Shown: positions 37,559 to 47,201, counted from the first letter of the stretch. The stretch is 64,000 nucleotides of DNA from Chromatiales bacterium (GCA_002729495.1 PBYE01000064.1:28882-92881), one strand, 5' to 3'. Numbers and translations are program-made. Notes: a model not told the origin generated them from the letters alone.

Positions 37559-38588
37559 ATGAAAATAAAAAGATTTGGGCACGTATTGCTGACGGCGCTG
37601 TTACTCACCGGGTTCGGATTCTCCGGGTTCGCATGGTCTAAAGAGCATCATGCAGAGCACCAGGCTCATAAACATCATCAGATGACTCCGGAGCAGTTCG
37701 CCGAACTGCGTGAGAAGATCGAGATCTACCGGGGATTCACCGATGCGCAGATTATCGACAGCATGTCGCGCATGCGTAACATGGGCGGGATGATCAGCGA
37801 AGCCGGAGTCGTCGGTGAAACCGGCATACTGGCGCTGGCGCATGGTTATTCCGACCAGGGCAATGCGCAGTGGATGGAAAAGTTCGGGCCGATATCCGGC
37901 AGGTACCCGACCGGTTACGGGCTGGGTATGTCGATGATGAGTGCCGACCATATCCAAAGCGCTATCGACGGCCTCGAAGCAGCGGGTGCGAAGACCATCC
38001 TGATGCTGCGCACGGAAACGGGCGATACAAATTCCCTTATACTACCAGTGGCAGTATATTTTCGGGCGGCGGGACGAAGCTTCATACCTGACGATACCGA
38101 GGGTTACCAGCAATGCCGATATCATATGGGGGCCTTCGCCTACGACTCACCCGATCATGGGTGAGATCATGCTCGAGCACGCGCTCGAGTTGAGCAGCGA
38201 TCCGGCAAATGAGCTGGTCGTGATCATGGGGCACGGCCCGATGACGCCGAAGGAAAACGAAATGGACCTGACCATCATGGCCAGACATGCCGAGGCGATT
38301 AAAGCTGGCGGAGGATTCCGGGATGTGAAGTACTGGAATGTTCAGGACGATCTGCCACAGGACAAGCGGGTGCTCAACGTGGCGAGAGTCCGCGGCTGGA
38401 TCGAGGATGCGCGCGCCCGGGGAATGGAAGCCATTGTCGTAACGAACGTACTCACGCAGAGTGGAATCATGAAACGCCTGCAAAACGACGTGGACGGCAC
38501 CGGCGCCAAATTCAACGACACAGGTTTGATGCAGAACCCGCGTTTTTCCGACTGGATCGAGGCGGCCGTGGAGGAAAACCTCCGGTGA
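37559..38588 (+). pseudogene. Frameshifted gene for an exported His-rich, CbiX/chelatase-like protein
   Basis: Two frames make one protein of about 342 residues. The first (37559 on) has a signal peptide (LLTALLLTGFGFSG), a His-rich mature start EHHAEHQAHKHHQ, and ILALAHGYSDQGN. At about 38034-38036 an extra C in TTCCCTTA shifts the frame; removing it restores SLYYQWQYIFGRRDEASYL and continues into the second frame (WGPSPTTHP, VVIMGHGPM) to 38588. The two AHG/GHG beta-strand ends recall the two halves of sirohydrochlorin or cobalt chelatases. A periplasmic metal-binding or chelatase role is inference. It may be a real mutation or a sequencing error. Confidence 0.7.
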
Positions 38589-38609
38589 AGCCAGGGGGTA
38601 AGGTTGGTT

Positions 38610-39788
38610 ATGGATAGAGATACAGCGGTAAGGATGGCCCGGGAAGCAATTAAGGCTAAAAATAAACAGCTGGTCGATGCCGTATTAAGGATGAAAGCGG
38701 AGCGAGAACGCGAGTCGGCACCGGAAAAGCCGATAAGCGAACTCCCGGTGATTGCCGTCACCTGTTCCACCGGGTGGGAGTGTTACGCCGTCGTCGAGGA
38801 ACTCACCAAGACCCGCAAGTTCCGCGTGCGCGCGCTGTACCGTACGCCCGGAACCCAGGCAGCCGAGCGGCTCGAAACGCTGCTGGAAAAAACTGAGTCA
38901 GACCACCCCGGCCTGCTCACTGTACACCCGGGCGTGGACATGACCTCGGAAGAAAAGCTGACCGAAGCCTTCAAAGGTGTTGACGGCGTGGTGTTGTATC
39001 TGACTGCCAACGAGGCCAAGGCCGGCAAGATTACCAACCACGGCAACGACCCGGTAGGCGGCCGAATCGCCTTCATGAAGCAGGTCTCTGCATCGCTGGC
39101 AGCGCTCAAGGCAAACCCGTCCGTCAGGCAGGTCATTACGCTGGTGTTCCCGCCTGACAAAGTAACGGGGATTGCCGATGACACCACGGAGATACCGTGG
39201 TGGATGCAGCAGCGCTTGCTGTTCTCTGATTTCCTGCGTGCGCAGGATATTAATGTCACATGCATCCATCGTCCCGCGTACTACTACGCGATGCACCGTG
39301 TGGACTACACCAATACGAAGCAGGAGCGCGGCGATACCGCTATGTCCAAAACCACGATCAGGGAAGACAACCTGTCGGGCATTAATGACCCGGATAAAGT
39401 TATCAACTGGGTGGACGTGCGTGATGTCGGCAAATGGGCGGGCACCTGCTTCGAATACCCCGAGGTGTTTTTAAATGAAAGTTTTTCCATTGCTTCATGC
39501 GCCATGACGGGACACGAGGCGGTTGAAACTGCGCAGCGCACCAACAAGCACGGCACAACTTTCAAGTACAAGCAGTTCCCGCTACCGCTTATGAAGATAC
39601 TGAGCATCTTCACCAGCGAAGTTGTGTACCCGCTGCGCTACTCGCAGTGGTACGGCAAAAATGGGAACGCCTATGACTTTGCCAGTAACGAAGACCTGGC
39701 CGATCTCGAGAAGATTCATCCGCGGTGGACTTTCGAGAAGAAATTAAGGGACTGGGGAATCGACGAGATCAGGCCGGGCAAAAAATAG
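38610..39788 (+). CDS. NmrA-like NAD(P)-binding-fold protein
   Basis: 392 residues. After an N-terminal helical part of about 45 residues (AREAIKAKNKQLVDAVLRMKAERE) comes a Rossmann fold of the NmrA/atypical short-chain dehydrogenase type: VIAVTCSTGWECYAVVEELTK, then VRALYRTPGT, GVDGVVLYLT, and NVTCIHRPAYYYA. The usual GxxGxxG loop is replaced by TCSTGWEC, so dinucleotide binding may be weak or lost. It follows the chelatase-like gene by 21 nt with AAGG before the ATG, so the two are probably co-transcribed. Function unknown. Confidence 0.75.
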   Translation: MDRDTAVRMAREAIKAKNKQLVDAVLRMKAERERESAPEKPISELPVIAVTCSTGWECYAVVEELTKTRKFRVRALYRTPGTQAAERLETLLEKTESDHPGLLTVHPGVDMTSEEKLTEAFKGVDGVVLYLTANEAKAGKITNHGNDPVGGRIAFMKQVSASLAALKANPSVRQVITLVFPPDKVTGIADDTTEIPWWMQQRLLFSDFLRAQDINVTCIHRPAYYYAMHRVDYTNTKQERGDTAMSKTTIREDNLSGINDPDKVINWVDVRDVGKWAGTCFEYPEVFLNESFSIASCAMTGHEAVETAQRTNKHGTTFKYKQFPLPLMKILSIFTSEVVYPLRYSQWYGKNGNAYDFASNEDLADLEKIHPRWTFEKKLRDWGIDEIRPGKK

Positions 39789-39855
39789 TGTGTCAGATGG
39801 CGCTGCTTAGACCCGCTATGGATTAGTGGGGCAGTGACGATAATTGGGGTCCGAT

Positions 39856-39924
39856 AATTGGGGTCAGAGTAAAAACTATTTGGCTGGTCCAGCGTCAGCG
39901 TCAATTTTTACCCTGACCCCATTT
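39856..39924. repeat. Imperfect palindromic element of the REP/RAYT-linked type
   Basis: Left arm AATTGGGGTCAGAGTAAAAA and right arm TTTTTACCCTGACCCCATTT pair with three mismatches around a 29-nt centre. A partial direct copy of the left arm (TAATTGGGGTC) lies just before it at 39841-39851. Sequences of this GGGGTCAGAGTAAAAA form are commonly found beside REP-associated tyrosine transposase genes. No transposase is present here, so this is a non-autonomous copy. Confidence 0.65.
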
Positions 39925-40000
39925 ATTATACGAGGGTTCCAGAAGGGGTTAGGTGCTTGGGAAGCTGAGGCGCCTCGGGGCGGGCCGTCTGTTCGCGAAA

Positions 40001-41287
40001 TTATCCTGCGCGTCGCCCGCGGCCGGATGAATGCTTGCGCCGCCCACTGCCGACTTTCGGTGTGCCCGATCTGAATTTCTTGTGCGAACCGCTGGCTCGG
40101 CCAGCTGGCCGCTTTGAGCGTCCCAGCTGGACCGGTTCCGCCTTGATGTGCGGATCCGGCTCGAAACCGGGAATGATCTCCTTCTCAATTTTACATTTCA
40201 GTAAACGCTCAATATCGCGCAACAGCTTTTGTTCGTCGACACAGACCAGCGATATCGCATGGCCATCCTGACCGGCCCGGGCTGTCCGCCCGATACGATG
40301 CAAGTAGTCCTCCGGAACGTTGGGCAACTCGTAGTTAACTACGTGCGGCAGCCGTTCGATGTCGAGACCGCGCGCGGCGATATCGGTGGCGACCAATACA
40401 CGAATCCTGCCGGCCTTGAAATCTGCAAGCGCCCGGGTGCGCGCGCCCTGTGACTTGTTACCATGGATCGCCACGGTTTCGAGGCCATCACGATTCAGCT
40501 GTTCGGCCAGGCGATTCGCACCGTGCTTGGTACGGGTGAAAACCAGAACCTGCCGCCAATTTTCCACACCAATACGGTACGACAGCAGTTCTCGTTTGCG
40601 ACACCGATCAACTGGATAAACGATCTGCCTGACCCGATCCGCCGCCGTGTTTCGCGGCGCGACCTGAATCTCCACTGGTGCGTTCAAAAGGTCGGCCGCC
40701 AAGCGCCTGATCTCTTTCGAGCACGTCGCCGAGAACATAAGAGTCTGGCGTTGTTTCGGCAACACGGCGAAAATTTTTCGCATGTCGCGGATAAAGCCCA
40801 TGTCGAGCATTCGATCCGCTTCATCCAGCACGAGGATCTCGATACTCGACAAGTCGACAGTTTTCTGCCGGACATGATCGAGCAAGCGCCCCGGCGTGGC
40901 GACCACGATATCGACGCCCTTTCGCAATTTGCTGATTTGCGGATTGATGCTGACGCCGCCAAATATTTCCATTGCTTTGAAAGGCAAGTGACAGCCATAG
41001 TCACGCACGCTTTGGCAGACCTGTGCGGCGAGTTCACGCGTTGGCGTTAGAATCAGGACGCGGACACGCCTGGCTTGCTCGTCGGATCGTGAAACCTGGA
41101 GTCGCTGCAACAACGGCAGTGTAAAGCCGGCTGTCTTGCCGGTGCCGGTCTGGGCGCCGGCCAGAACATCCCGGCTTTCAAGAATAAGTGGAATTGCCTG
41201 CTGCTGGATCGGGGTTGCCTGACGGTAACCCTGTTCATCGATCGCACGCAGCAATTCGACCGACAGGCCGAGTTTATTGAATGACAT
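40001..41287 (-). CDS. rhlE: DEAD-box ATP-dependent RNA helicase (RhlE group)
   Basis: 428 residues. The Q motif [14 protein letters not shown], motif [12 protein letters not shown], Ia [13 protein letters not shown] in [13 protein letters not shown], and [10 protein letters not shown] are all in order. The basic C-terminal tail ([16 protein letters not shown]) is typical of RhlE. Such helicases remodel structured RNA, often in ribosome assembly or at low temperature. Confidence 0.92.
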   Translation of the reverse strand: MSFNKLGLSVELLRAIDEQGYRQATPIQQQAIPLILESRDVLAGAQTGTGKTAGFTLPLLQRLQVSRSDEQARRVRVLILTPTRELAAQVCQSVRDYGCHLPFKAMEIFGGVSINPQISKLRKGVDIVVATPGRLLDHVRQKTVDLSSIEILVLDEADRMLDMGFIRDMRKIFAVLPKQRQTLMFSATCSKEIRRLAADLLNAPVEIQVAPRNTAADRVRQIVYPVDRCRKRELLSYRIGVENWRQVLVFTRTKHGANRLAEQLNRDGLETVAIHGNKSQGARTRALADFKAGRIRVLVATDIAARGLDIERLPHVVNYELPNVPEDYLHRIGRTARAGQDGHAISLVCVDEQKLLRDIERLLKCKIEKEIIPGFEPDPHIKAEPVQLGRSKRPAGRASGSHKKFRSGTPKVGSGRRKHSSGRGRRAG

Positions 41288-41673
41288 TATTTCTAGTACT
41301 CCAAGATGGCCTGACCCAATTGCGGGGCTTCTGCCGCGCTGGGTCCGGTCCAGGCTGGGAAAGTATTTGTGGCTCCGCTACCCGCGGAATTGCGGGGCTG
41401 GAGTGAGTGGCGCAGACCGAAGTGCGCCAGAACGGGGCGGACTATAACAGATGCCTATGCAAATGAAAGGATGTTTTGCCCTGAATTCCCGATCGTCACC
41501 AGTGCCGTCTATATTACTGGCACCATCTCTACGACAGCCACGAATCAGGACAGTACAGCACTTGTCCGTCACTGCGCACCTGCCAGGCAGTGATCGGATT
41601 CAGATGGTAAGGCAGCCCGCCTCTGCCGCGCGCCTGGACCAGTTAATGCGGGCACGTCACCGGCTGAAAGTAT
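41288..41673. other. Intergenic region upstream of rhlE
   Basis: No credible gene. It holds a 12-nt direct repeat AATTGCGGGGCT at 41318-41329 and 41388-41399, and a perfect 7-bp stem-loop TGGCGCA/TGCGCCA at 41408-41429. Either could lie in the rhlE leader transcript, since cold- or autoregulated helicases often have long leaders; that is inference. Confidence 0.4.
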
Positions 41674-41748
41674 TGGCGCTCCCTACGGGAATCGAACCCG
41701 TGTTTCAGCCTTGAGAGGGCCGCGTCCTTACCGCTAGACGAAGGGAGC
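41674..41748 (-). tRNA. tRNA-Glu (CTC)
   Basis: The minus strand folds as a full cloverleaf: acceptor GCTCCCT/AGGGAGC, D-arm GTCTAGCGGTAAGGAC, anticodon stem CGGCC/GGCTG with loop CTCTCAA (anticodon CTC), T-arm with TTCGATTC, discriminator G and an encoded CCA end. It decodes GAG. It is a single, isolated tRNA gene. Confidence 0.95.
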
Positions 41749-41868
41749 GTGCTTGATTAACCCGGGGGCGGGGGATTCTAGTTGATCGGTGGGCCCGGGT
41801 AAATTGCCAACGCCCGGGCCGGGTCGCCTGTTATCATATGCCGCCAGATTTGCCCCTCAAGTGAGACA

Positions 41869-43182
41869 GTGGAAAGTCCTTCCGAAACAGCAGATGACCG
41901 GAATCAGGTCATCCCCCGTGACGAACACAACATCAGCCGTGCGAACATCTCGAAGTCCGCGCTCAAGGTGCTGTTTCGCCTGAAAGACGGGGGCTACCAG
42001 GCCTACCTGGTCGGCGGCAGCGTACGCGACCTGCTGCTCGACGGACACCCCAAGGACTTCGATATCGCGACGGATGCCACGCCCGAGCAGGTGCGGGCAC
42101 TCTTTAATAACAGCCGCATGATCGGCCGGCGGTTTCGCCTGGTCCACGTGCGCTTCGGCCGCGAGATCATCGAGGTGGCGACTTTCAGGGCGCCGGCGAA
42201 TCATGACAACGACGACCACGAAATTGCGGAAGGTAGCGGCCGCGTGCTGCGCGACAATGTCTGGGGCACTTTTGAAGACGACGTGTGGCGGCGTGATTTC
42301 ACCTGCAATGCCCTTTACTACGACATACGCGACTACTCGGTGCGCGACCATGTCGGCGGTGTTGAGGATATCCGCAATCGCCAGTTGCGGCTGATCGGCG
42401 ACCCGGAGCAACGGTACCGTGAAGACCCGGTGCGCATGCTGCGTGCCGTACGCTTTGCCGCCAAGCTGCGTTTCGAGGTGGAGCCGGGTACGGCCGAACC
42501 TATCGGCCGGCTCGCAGAATTGCTCGACAATATTCCGGCGGCGCGCTTGTTCGACGAGTTCGGCAAGTTATTCCAGGCAGGCCATGCGCTGAACACCTGG
42601 CGCGCACTGCGCTATTTCGGTTTGTTGCCGCACCTGCTGCCCTTCACGGCGGAATGGCTGGGTGACGATGTCGACGGTCCGCGTACCGGATTTATCGAGG
42701 CGGCGTTGCGGAACACCGACAAACGTGTTGCGGATGATCAGCCCGTAACGCCCATGTTTCTGCTGGCAGTGTTCCTGTGGGGACCGGTCCGTGAACGCGC
42801 CGACTATTTTAAAGAACACGAAGAGATGTCCGAGGTCCAGTCGCTGGTTGCTGCCGGGGCCGAACTCAGCGCCGCTCAGAACGCCCGCATCGCTGTACCC
42901 AAGCGTTTCTCCTACCCGATGCGGGAAATCATGCAGATGCAACCACGCTTCGAGCGCAGGCGCGGCAAGCGCGCCCATTCACTCCTGGAGCATCGGCGTT
43001 TTCGTGCAGCCTACGACCTTTTTCTGTTGCGGGTGCATTTGGGTGAGGTCGAACAGGAAGCAGCAGACTGGTGGACAAAGGTCCAGGAGCTGCCAGAGAA
43101 CAAGAAGAAACTGGAATTTGCTGCTGATAAGGACCGGGCTAAACCGCGCCGCCGCCACAGACGCCCGCGCAAGGGCACGTAG
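41869..43182 (+). CDS. pcnB: Poly(A) polymerase I
   Basis: 437 residues of the class II nucleotidyltransferase family, which adds 3' A-tails that mark RNA for decay. YLVGGSVRDLLLDGHPKDFDIATDATPEQV gives the catalytic Asp pair; GRRFRLVHVRFG and RRDFTCNALYYD follow. The tail is very basic (KPRRRHRRPRKG), as in PcnB rather than CCA-adding enzymes. It starts with GTG, and folK follows after 16 nt as in E. coli. Confidence 0.94.
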   Translation: MESPSETADDRNQVIPRDEHNISRANISKSALKVLFRLKDGGYQAYLVGGSVRDLLLDGHPKDFDIATDATPEQVRALFNNSRMIGRRFRLVHVRFGREIIEVATFRAPANHDNDDHEIAEGSGRVLRDNVWGTFEDDVWRRDFTCNALYYDIRDYSVRDHVGGVEDIRNRQLRLIGDPEQRYREDPVRMLRAVRFAAKLRFEVEPGTAEPIGRLAELLDNIPAARLFDEFGKLFQAGHALNTWRALRYFGLLPHLLPFTAEWLGDDVDGPRTGFIEAALRNTDKRVADDQPVTPMFLLAVFLWGPVRERADYFKEHEEMSEVQSLVAAGAELSAAQNARIAVPKRFSYPMREIMQMQPRFERRRGKRAHSLLEHRRFRAAYDLFLLRVHLGEVEQEAADWWTKVQELPENKKKLEFAADKDRAKPRRRHRRPRKGT

Positions 43183-43198
43183 CAGGAGCCTTTCTGTG

Positions 43199-43723
43199 AT
43201 GGCTGAACCTAAGCACTGGTCGCCCGCCTATGTTGGCATAGGCAGCAACCTCGAAGATCCTGCCAGCCAGGTGCGTGCGGCACTTGACGGGCTGGCTGAA
43301 TTGCGGGACAGCCGGCTGGTTGCGGCCTCGGATTTGTACCGGAATCCGCCGTTGGGACCCCGGGATCAGCCTGATTACGTGAACGCGGCCGCCGGGCTGC
43401 TCACGAGGCTGTCTCCGGAAGATTTGCTCGCAGAGCTGCACGGGCTCGAGAAGCGGCAGGGCCGCACGCGCGTCAAGGGTGACCACTGGGGGCCGCGCAT
43501 TATCGATCTTGACCTGCTCGTATTCGGCCGGCGGATCATCCACAAGCCGGGGCTGAATTTGCCGCATCCGGGCATTTCTGAGCGAAATTTTGTATTGTTC
43601 CCTCTGTGCGACATCGCACCCACGCTGGCCGTGCCGGGGCAGGGGATTGTTTTTCAACTGGCGCAGCAACTGGGCGATGAAGATTTACAGGCAATAAATA
43701 CTCAGACCCGTCAGCGGGCATAA
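43199..43723 (+). CDS. folK: HPPK, 6-hydroxymethyl-dihydropterin pyrophosphokinase
   Basis: 174 residues; it transfers pyrophosphate from ATP to hydroxymethyldihydropterin in folate synthesis. AYVGIGSNLEDP at the N-terminus and GPRIIDLDLLVFG are the family signatures; HPGISERNFVLFPL follows. CAGGAG lies before the ATG at 43199. The open frame extends upstream inside pcnB without meaning. Confidence 0.95.
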   Translation: MAEPKHWSPAYVGIGSNLEDPASQVRAALDGLAELRDSRLVAASDLYRNPPLGPRDQPDYVNAAAGLLTRLSPEDLLAELHGLEKRQGRTRVKGDHWGPRIIDLDLLVFGRRIIHKPGLNLPHPGISERNFVLFPLCDIAPTLAVPGQGIVFQLAQQLGDEDLQAINTQTRQRA

Positions 43724-43740
43724 CAAATAATAACCAGACT

Positions 43741-44388
43741 ATGGCGGCATCTCGCTACATTGCGATTGAAGGACCGATTGGCGTGGGCAAGACAAGTCTT
43801 GCACGCAGGCTTGCCGATCAGTTGGACGGCGAACTCGTGCTCGAAGAAGCAGGCGCCAATCCTTTTCTGGAGCGTTTCTACCAGGATCCCCGTGGTGGTG
43901 CGTTACCGGCACAGTTGTTTTTCATGTTCCAGAGGGTACGGCAGCTCGAGCAGCTCGCGCAGGCCGATATGTTTAGCGACACCCGTGTATCGGATTTCCT
44001 GATGGCCAAGGACCGCCTGTTTGCGCAGACTACCCTCGACCGAAATGAGCTGGCGCTTTACGAGCAGATTTATGCAACGCTGGAATTTAATCCGCCTGTC
44101 CCGGACCTGGTGGTTTACCTGCAGGCGCCGGTCGATGCATTATTGTTCCGCATAGCGCGCCGCGGCATTAATTACGAGGTGGATATCAAGCGCCGTTACC
44201 TGGAACGCATTACTGATGCGTACTCGCAGTACTTTCATCAGTACAATGATTCTCCACTACTTATAGTGAATGCTGCGACCATTGATCCGGTTAATAATGA
44301 TCAGCATTTTCATATGCTGATGGACGAAATTGATACAGCCCGCAGCGGTCGGCAGTTCTTTAATCCCCTGGTTTCCGCATTCGCCTGA
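43741..44388 (+). CDS. Deoxynucleoside kinase
   Basis: 215-residue P-loop kinase of the dCK/dGK type, phosphorylating deoxynucleosides for salvage. P-loop GPIGVGKTSLAR, the substrate-site FYQDP, and DFLMAKDRLFAQTTLD then NELALYEQI fit the family, followed by the lid Arg region RGINYEVDIKRRYLERI. The place between folK and panB is common in gammaproteobacteria. The preferred nucleoside cannot be read off the sequence. Confidence 0.9.
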   Translation: MAASRYIAIEGPIGVGKTSLARRLADQLDGELVLEEAGANPFLERFYQDPRGGALPAQLFFMFQRVRQLEQLAQADMFSDTRVSDFLMAKDRLFAQTTLDRNELALYEQIYATLEFNPPVPDLVVYLQAPVDALLFRIARRGINYEVDIKRRYLERITDAYSQYFHQYNDSPLLIVNAATIDPVNNDQHFHMLMDEIDTARSGRQFFNPLVSAFA

Positions 44389-44415
44389 GTTTCTTATCCC
44401 GTAGAAAACGACATC

Positions 44416-45246
44416 ATGTATACCCAACTCCAACAACGTGGCATGGAGCAACCGCCGGTTAATATTTCGACCCTGCGGAAGATGAAGGCAGCCAAAGAGC
44501 CGATCGCCTGCATGACTGCCTATGACGCAAGTTTTGCACTGCTGGTCGATCGCGCCGGCACCGACCTGGTGCTGGTTGGCGATTCACTCGGCATGGTGGT
44601 GCAGGGCTACGACACAACGGTCCCGGTGACTGTTGAGGACATGATCTATCATTCGAAAATTGTCGCACGCGGCGTAGCGCGCGCGTTTCTTGTGGTCGAT
44701 ATGCCGTTCATGAGCTATACCAGTCCTGACCAGGCACTGGAAAACTCGGTGCGGCTGATGCAGGAAGGCGCTGCCATGATGGTCAAGCTGGAAGGCGGTA
44801 GCGGCCAGGTAAAAGTTGTTGAACACCTGACCCGTCACGATATTCCGGTATGCGCTCACGTAGGGCTGAAGCCGCAGTCGGTGCACAAGATAGGTGGATT
44901 CAAGGTGCAGGGCAGGGATGACGCGCAGGGGAGGCAGATGATCGAGGACGCGCAGGCATTGCAGGCTGCGGGCGCCGACCTCGTCTTAGCCGAGTGCGTG
45001 CCCAATGAAATCGGCAAGGCTGTCACCGATAGTCTGGATGTCCCTGTTATCGGAATCGGTGCGGGGCCGGATGTGGATGGCCAGATACTTGTGCTGTACG
45101 ACGCGCTGGGCATCACCCAGGGGCGGGTACCCCGGTTTGTCCGCAATTTTATGAGCGATACGGGTTCAGTCGACGAGGCCCTCGCAAGCTACGTGCAGGC
45201 CGTAAAAGACAGGAGTTATCCTGCGCCGGAACACTGCTTCTCCTGA
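44416..45246 (+). CDS. panB: 3-methyl-2-oxobutanoate hydroxymethyltransferase
   Basis: 276 residues, a TIM-barrel that makes ketopantoate for pantothenate and CoA. Motifs are MTAYDASFA, VLVGDSLGMVVQGY with the Mg ligand Asp, GLKPQSVHKIGGFKVQGR, VLAECVP and PVIGIGAGPDVDGQILV. A second ATG at 44443 is possible; neither has a clear Shine-Dalgarno. panC follows after 57 nt. Confidence 0.96.
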   Translation: MYTQLQQRGMEQPPVNISTLRKMKAAKEPIACMTAYDASFALLVDRAGTDLVLVGDSLGMVVQGYDTTVPVTVEDMIYHSKIVARGVARAFLVVDMPFMSYTSPDQALENSVRLMQEGAAMMVKLEGGSGQVKVVEHLTRHDIPVCAHVGLKPQSVHKIGGFKVQGRDDAQGRQMIEDAQALQAAGADLVLAECVPNEIGKAVTDSLDVPVIGIGAGPDVDGQILVLYDALGITQGRVPRFVRNFMSDTGSVDEALASYVQAVKDRSYPAPEHCFS

Positions 45247-45303
45247 GCGCTTCCGGTTTTCTTACCCATACTTTGATACAGGCCTTTTCGTTAGGGGACA
45301 GGT

Positions 45304-46152
45304 GTGAAGCGATTCGATAGCGTCGATGATGTGCGTGCACTGATTGCCGAATGGCGTGAGGCCGGGGGCACTGTTGCGCTGGCGCCCACGATGGGCAACC
45401 TGCATAAAGGTCACATGAGCCTGGTGGCACGGGCTGCCGGGGAAGCAGATCACGTGGTCGTCAGCGTATTCGTTAACCCGACCCAGTTTGGGCCGAACGA
45501 AGATTACGAAGACTATCCGCGCACACTTGATGTCGACGCACGCCGGCTGTCGCGGGCGGGTGTGGACCTGTTGTTTGCGCCCTCCGTTGAAACGATGTAT
45601 CCGGATGGCGTGGACGTTGCAACCACGGTAAACGTGCCCGGGCTGTCGGATGTGCTGGAAGGTGAACATCGCCCCGGACATTTTGAGGGCGTAACTTCTG
45701 TCGTATGTCGCCTTTTCAATATCTGCAGTCCCGACGTGGCCGTCTTCGGGCAAAAGGATTATCAACAGTTTGTGATTCTCAGGCGCATGGTCGCTGACCT
45801 GCAGTTGCCGGTCCGGCTGGTAGCGGGACCGACCGAGCGCGAAAAGAACGGGCTGGCAATGAGTTCGCGCAACGGGTATCTCGATAAGGATCAGCAGGAG
45901 ATGGCAACAGCAATCTATAAATCGCTTCAACAGGCGCAGACTGAACTGCTCGACGGCGCGCGCGCGTATACAGAGCTGGAGCAGTTTGCAGAAGAGAGGA
46001 TTACGGCGGCCGGCCTAGGTCCGGAGTACGTCGCGATCCGGGAAGCCGAGGATTTCAGCATGCCGGGTTCCTCCAGCACTGACCTGGTCGTGCTGGCCGC
46101 TGCTCGCCTCGGCACGGTACGGCTGATCGATAACCTGACCGTAAAGCTTTAA
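45304..46152 (+). CDS. panC: Pantothenate synthetase
   Basis: 282 residues; it ligates pantoate and beta-alanine with ATP. APTMGNLHKGHMSLV is the HIGH-type nucleotide-binding region, and SVFVNPTQFGPNEDYEDYPR, FGQKDYQQ and MSSRNGYL complete the active site. GTG start with AGGGGACAG before it. Its end overlaps the convergent queG by 4 nt. Confidence 0.96.
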   Translation: MKRFDSVDDVRALIAEWREAGGTVALAPTMGNLHKGHMSLVARAAGEADHVVVSVFVNPTQFGPNEDYEDYPRTLDVDARRLSRAGVDLLFAPSVETMYPDGVDVATTVNVPGLSDVLEGEHRPGHFEGVTSVVCRLFNICSPDVAVFGQKDYQQFVILRRMVADLQLPVRLVAGPTEREKNGLAMSSRNGYLDKDQQEMATAIYKSLQQAQTELLDGARAYTELEQFAEERITAAGLGPEYVAIREAEDFSMPGSSSTDLVVLAAARLGTVRLIDNLTVKL

Positions 46153-47201
46153 GCATGGCGGGCTAGCGCCCACGCTATGTGTTCCCGCACCGGTTCGGAC
46201 GGATCGTCTGCCCTTGATTTCAGTGCGCCGACGACCACAGGTGTCGTTGGCGCGTTGCCGAGCGCGACCGCGATATTCCGCAACCATCGTTCATGACCGA
46301 TCCGGCGGATCGCGCTGCCTTCCGTACGTTCGAGCCACTCGTCTTCTGTCCAGGCGAACAGGTCGACCAGTTGCACATCCGCAAGCCCGTGGCGCGGGGT
46401 GAAGTCACCTTCGGCCGTTGGTTCGGCAAACTTGTTCCACGGGCAGAAGAGCTGGCAATCATCACAGCCGTAGATGCGGTTGCCGATGCCCGGCCTCAAT
46501 TCTTCCGGAATGCTGCCCTTGAGTTCGATGGTCAGGTACGAGATACAACGTCGCGCATCGAGTTCAAAGGGACTAACAATCGCGCCGGTCGGGCAAACCT
46601 CGATACATGCCGTGCACGTGCCGCAATGTTCTCCGACCGGACTGTCGACCGGCAGCGGCAGATCGGTGAGCAGTTCACCCAGGAAAAACCAGGAGCCCGC
46701 ATCCTTGTTAATCAGGTTGGTGTGTTTGCCTATCCAGCCGAGGCCGGCGTTACGGGCCAGGGGTTTTTCCAGTACCGGTGCGCTGTCGACAAATGCTCGG
46801 TAACCAAAAGGGCCCGCCGCCGCCTCGATACGGTCTGCAAGTTTCTGCAAACGCTTGCGAATGACTTTGTGGTAGTCGCGGCCGAGCGCATAGCGCGATA
46901 CATATGCGCGTTCGGGTTTCGTGAGCAGTTCTTTCGGGGCCTCGCCCTCGTCAGGCAGGTAGTCCATGCGCGCGGAGATAACGCGCACGGTGCCGGGTAC
47001 CAGTTCCTCCGGGTGGCTGCGTTTGCTGCCGTGTTTGTGCATGTAATCCATCTCGCCGTGGAAGCCGGAGTTCAGCCAGCGATCCAGGCGCGCTTCATCG
47101 TCAGCGAGGCCGACGGACGCTATGCCTACCTGTTGAAAGCCGAGTTCCCGGCCCCAGCTGCGGATCTGTTCGGCAAGTTGTGACCTGTTGATTGTCGTCA
47201 T
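46149..47201 (-). CDS. queG: Epoxyqueuosine reductase
   Basis: 350 residues; it performs the last step of queuosine formation in tRNA, reducing epoxyqueuosine with cobalamin and two 4Fe-4S clusters. The cluster ligands are in CGTCTACIEVCPTGA and CDDCQLFCPWN. The proposed catalytic Asp is in VDSAPVLEK. The C-terminal 90 residues are HEAT-like. Divergent from nnr. Confidence 0.95.
   Translation of the reverse strand: MTTINRSQLAEQIRSWGRELGFQQVGIASVGLADDEARLDRWLNSGFHGEMDYMHKHGSKRSHPEELVPGTVRVISARMDYLPDEGEAPKELLTKPERAYVSRYALGRDYHKVIRKRLQKLADRIEAAAGPFGYRAFVDSAPVLEKPLARNAGLGWIGKHTNLINKDAGSWFFLGELLTDLPLPVDSPVGEHCGTCTACIEVCPTGAIVSPFELDARRCISYLTIELKGSIPEELRPGIGNRIYGCDDCQLFCPWNKFAEPTAEGDFTPRHGLADVQLVDLFAWTEDEWLERTEGSAIRRIGHERWLRNIAVALGNAPTTPVVVGALKSRADDPSEPVREHIAWALARHA

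Noticed and set aside
41451-41714. ORF ending in LPTGIEPVFQP
   Set aside because: The end is the antisense of the tRNA-Glu gene, a well-known false protein; the rest has no domain or ribosome site.
46293-47183. 296-residue ORF antisense to queG
   Set aside because: Overlaps completely with queG, whose Fe-S motifs are unambiguous.
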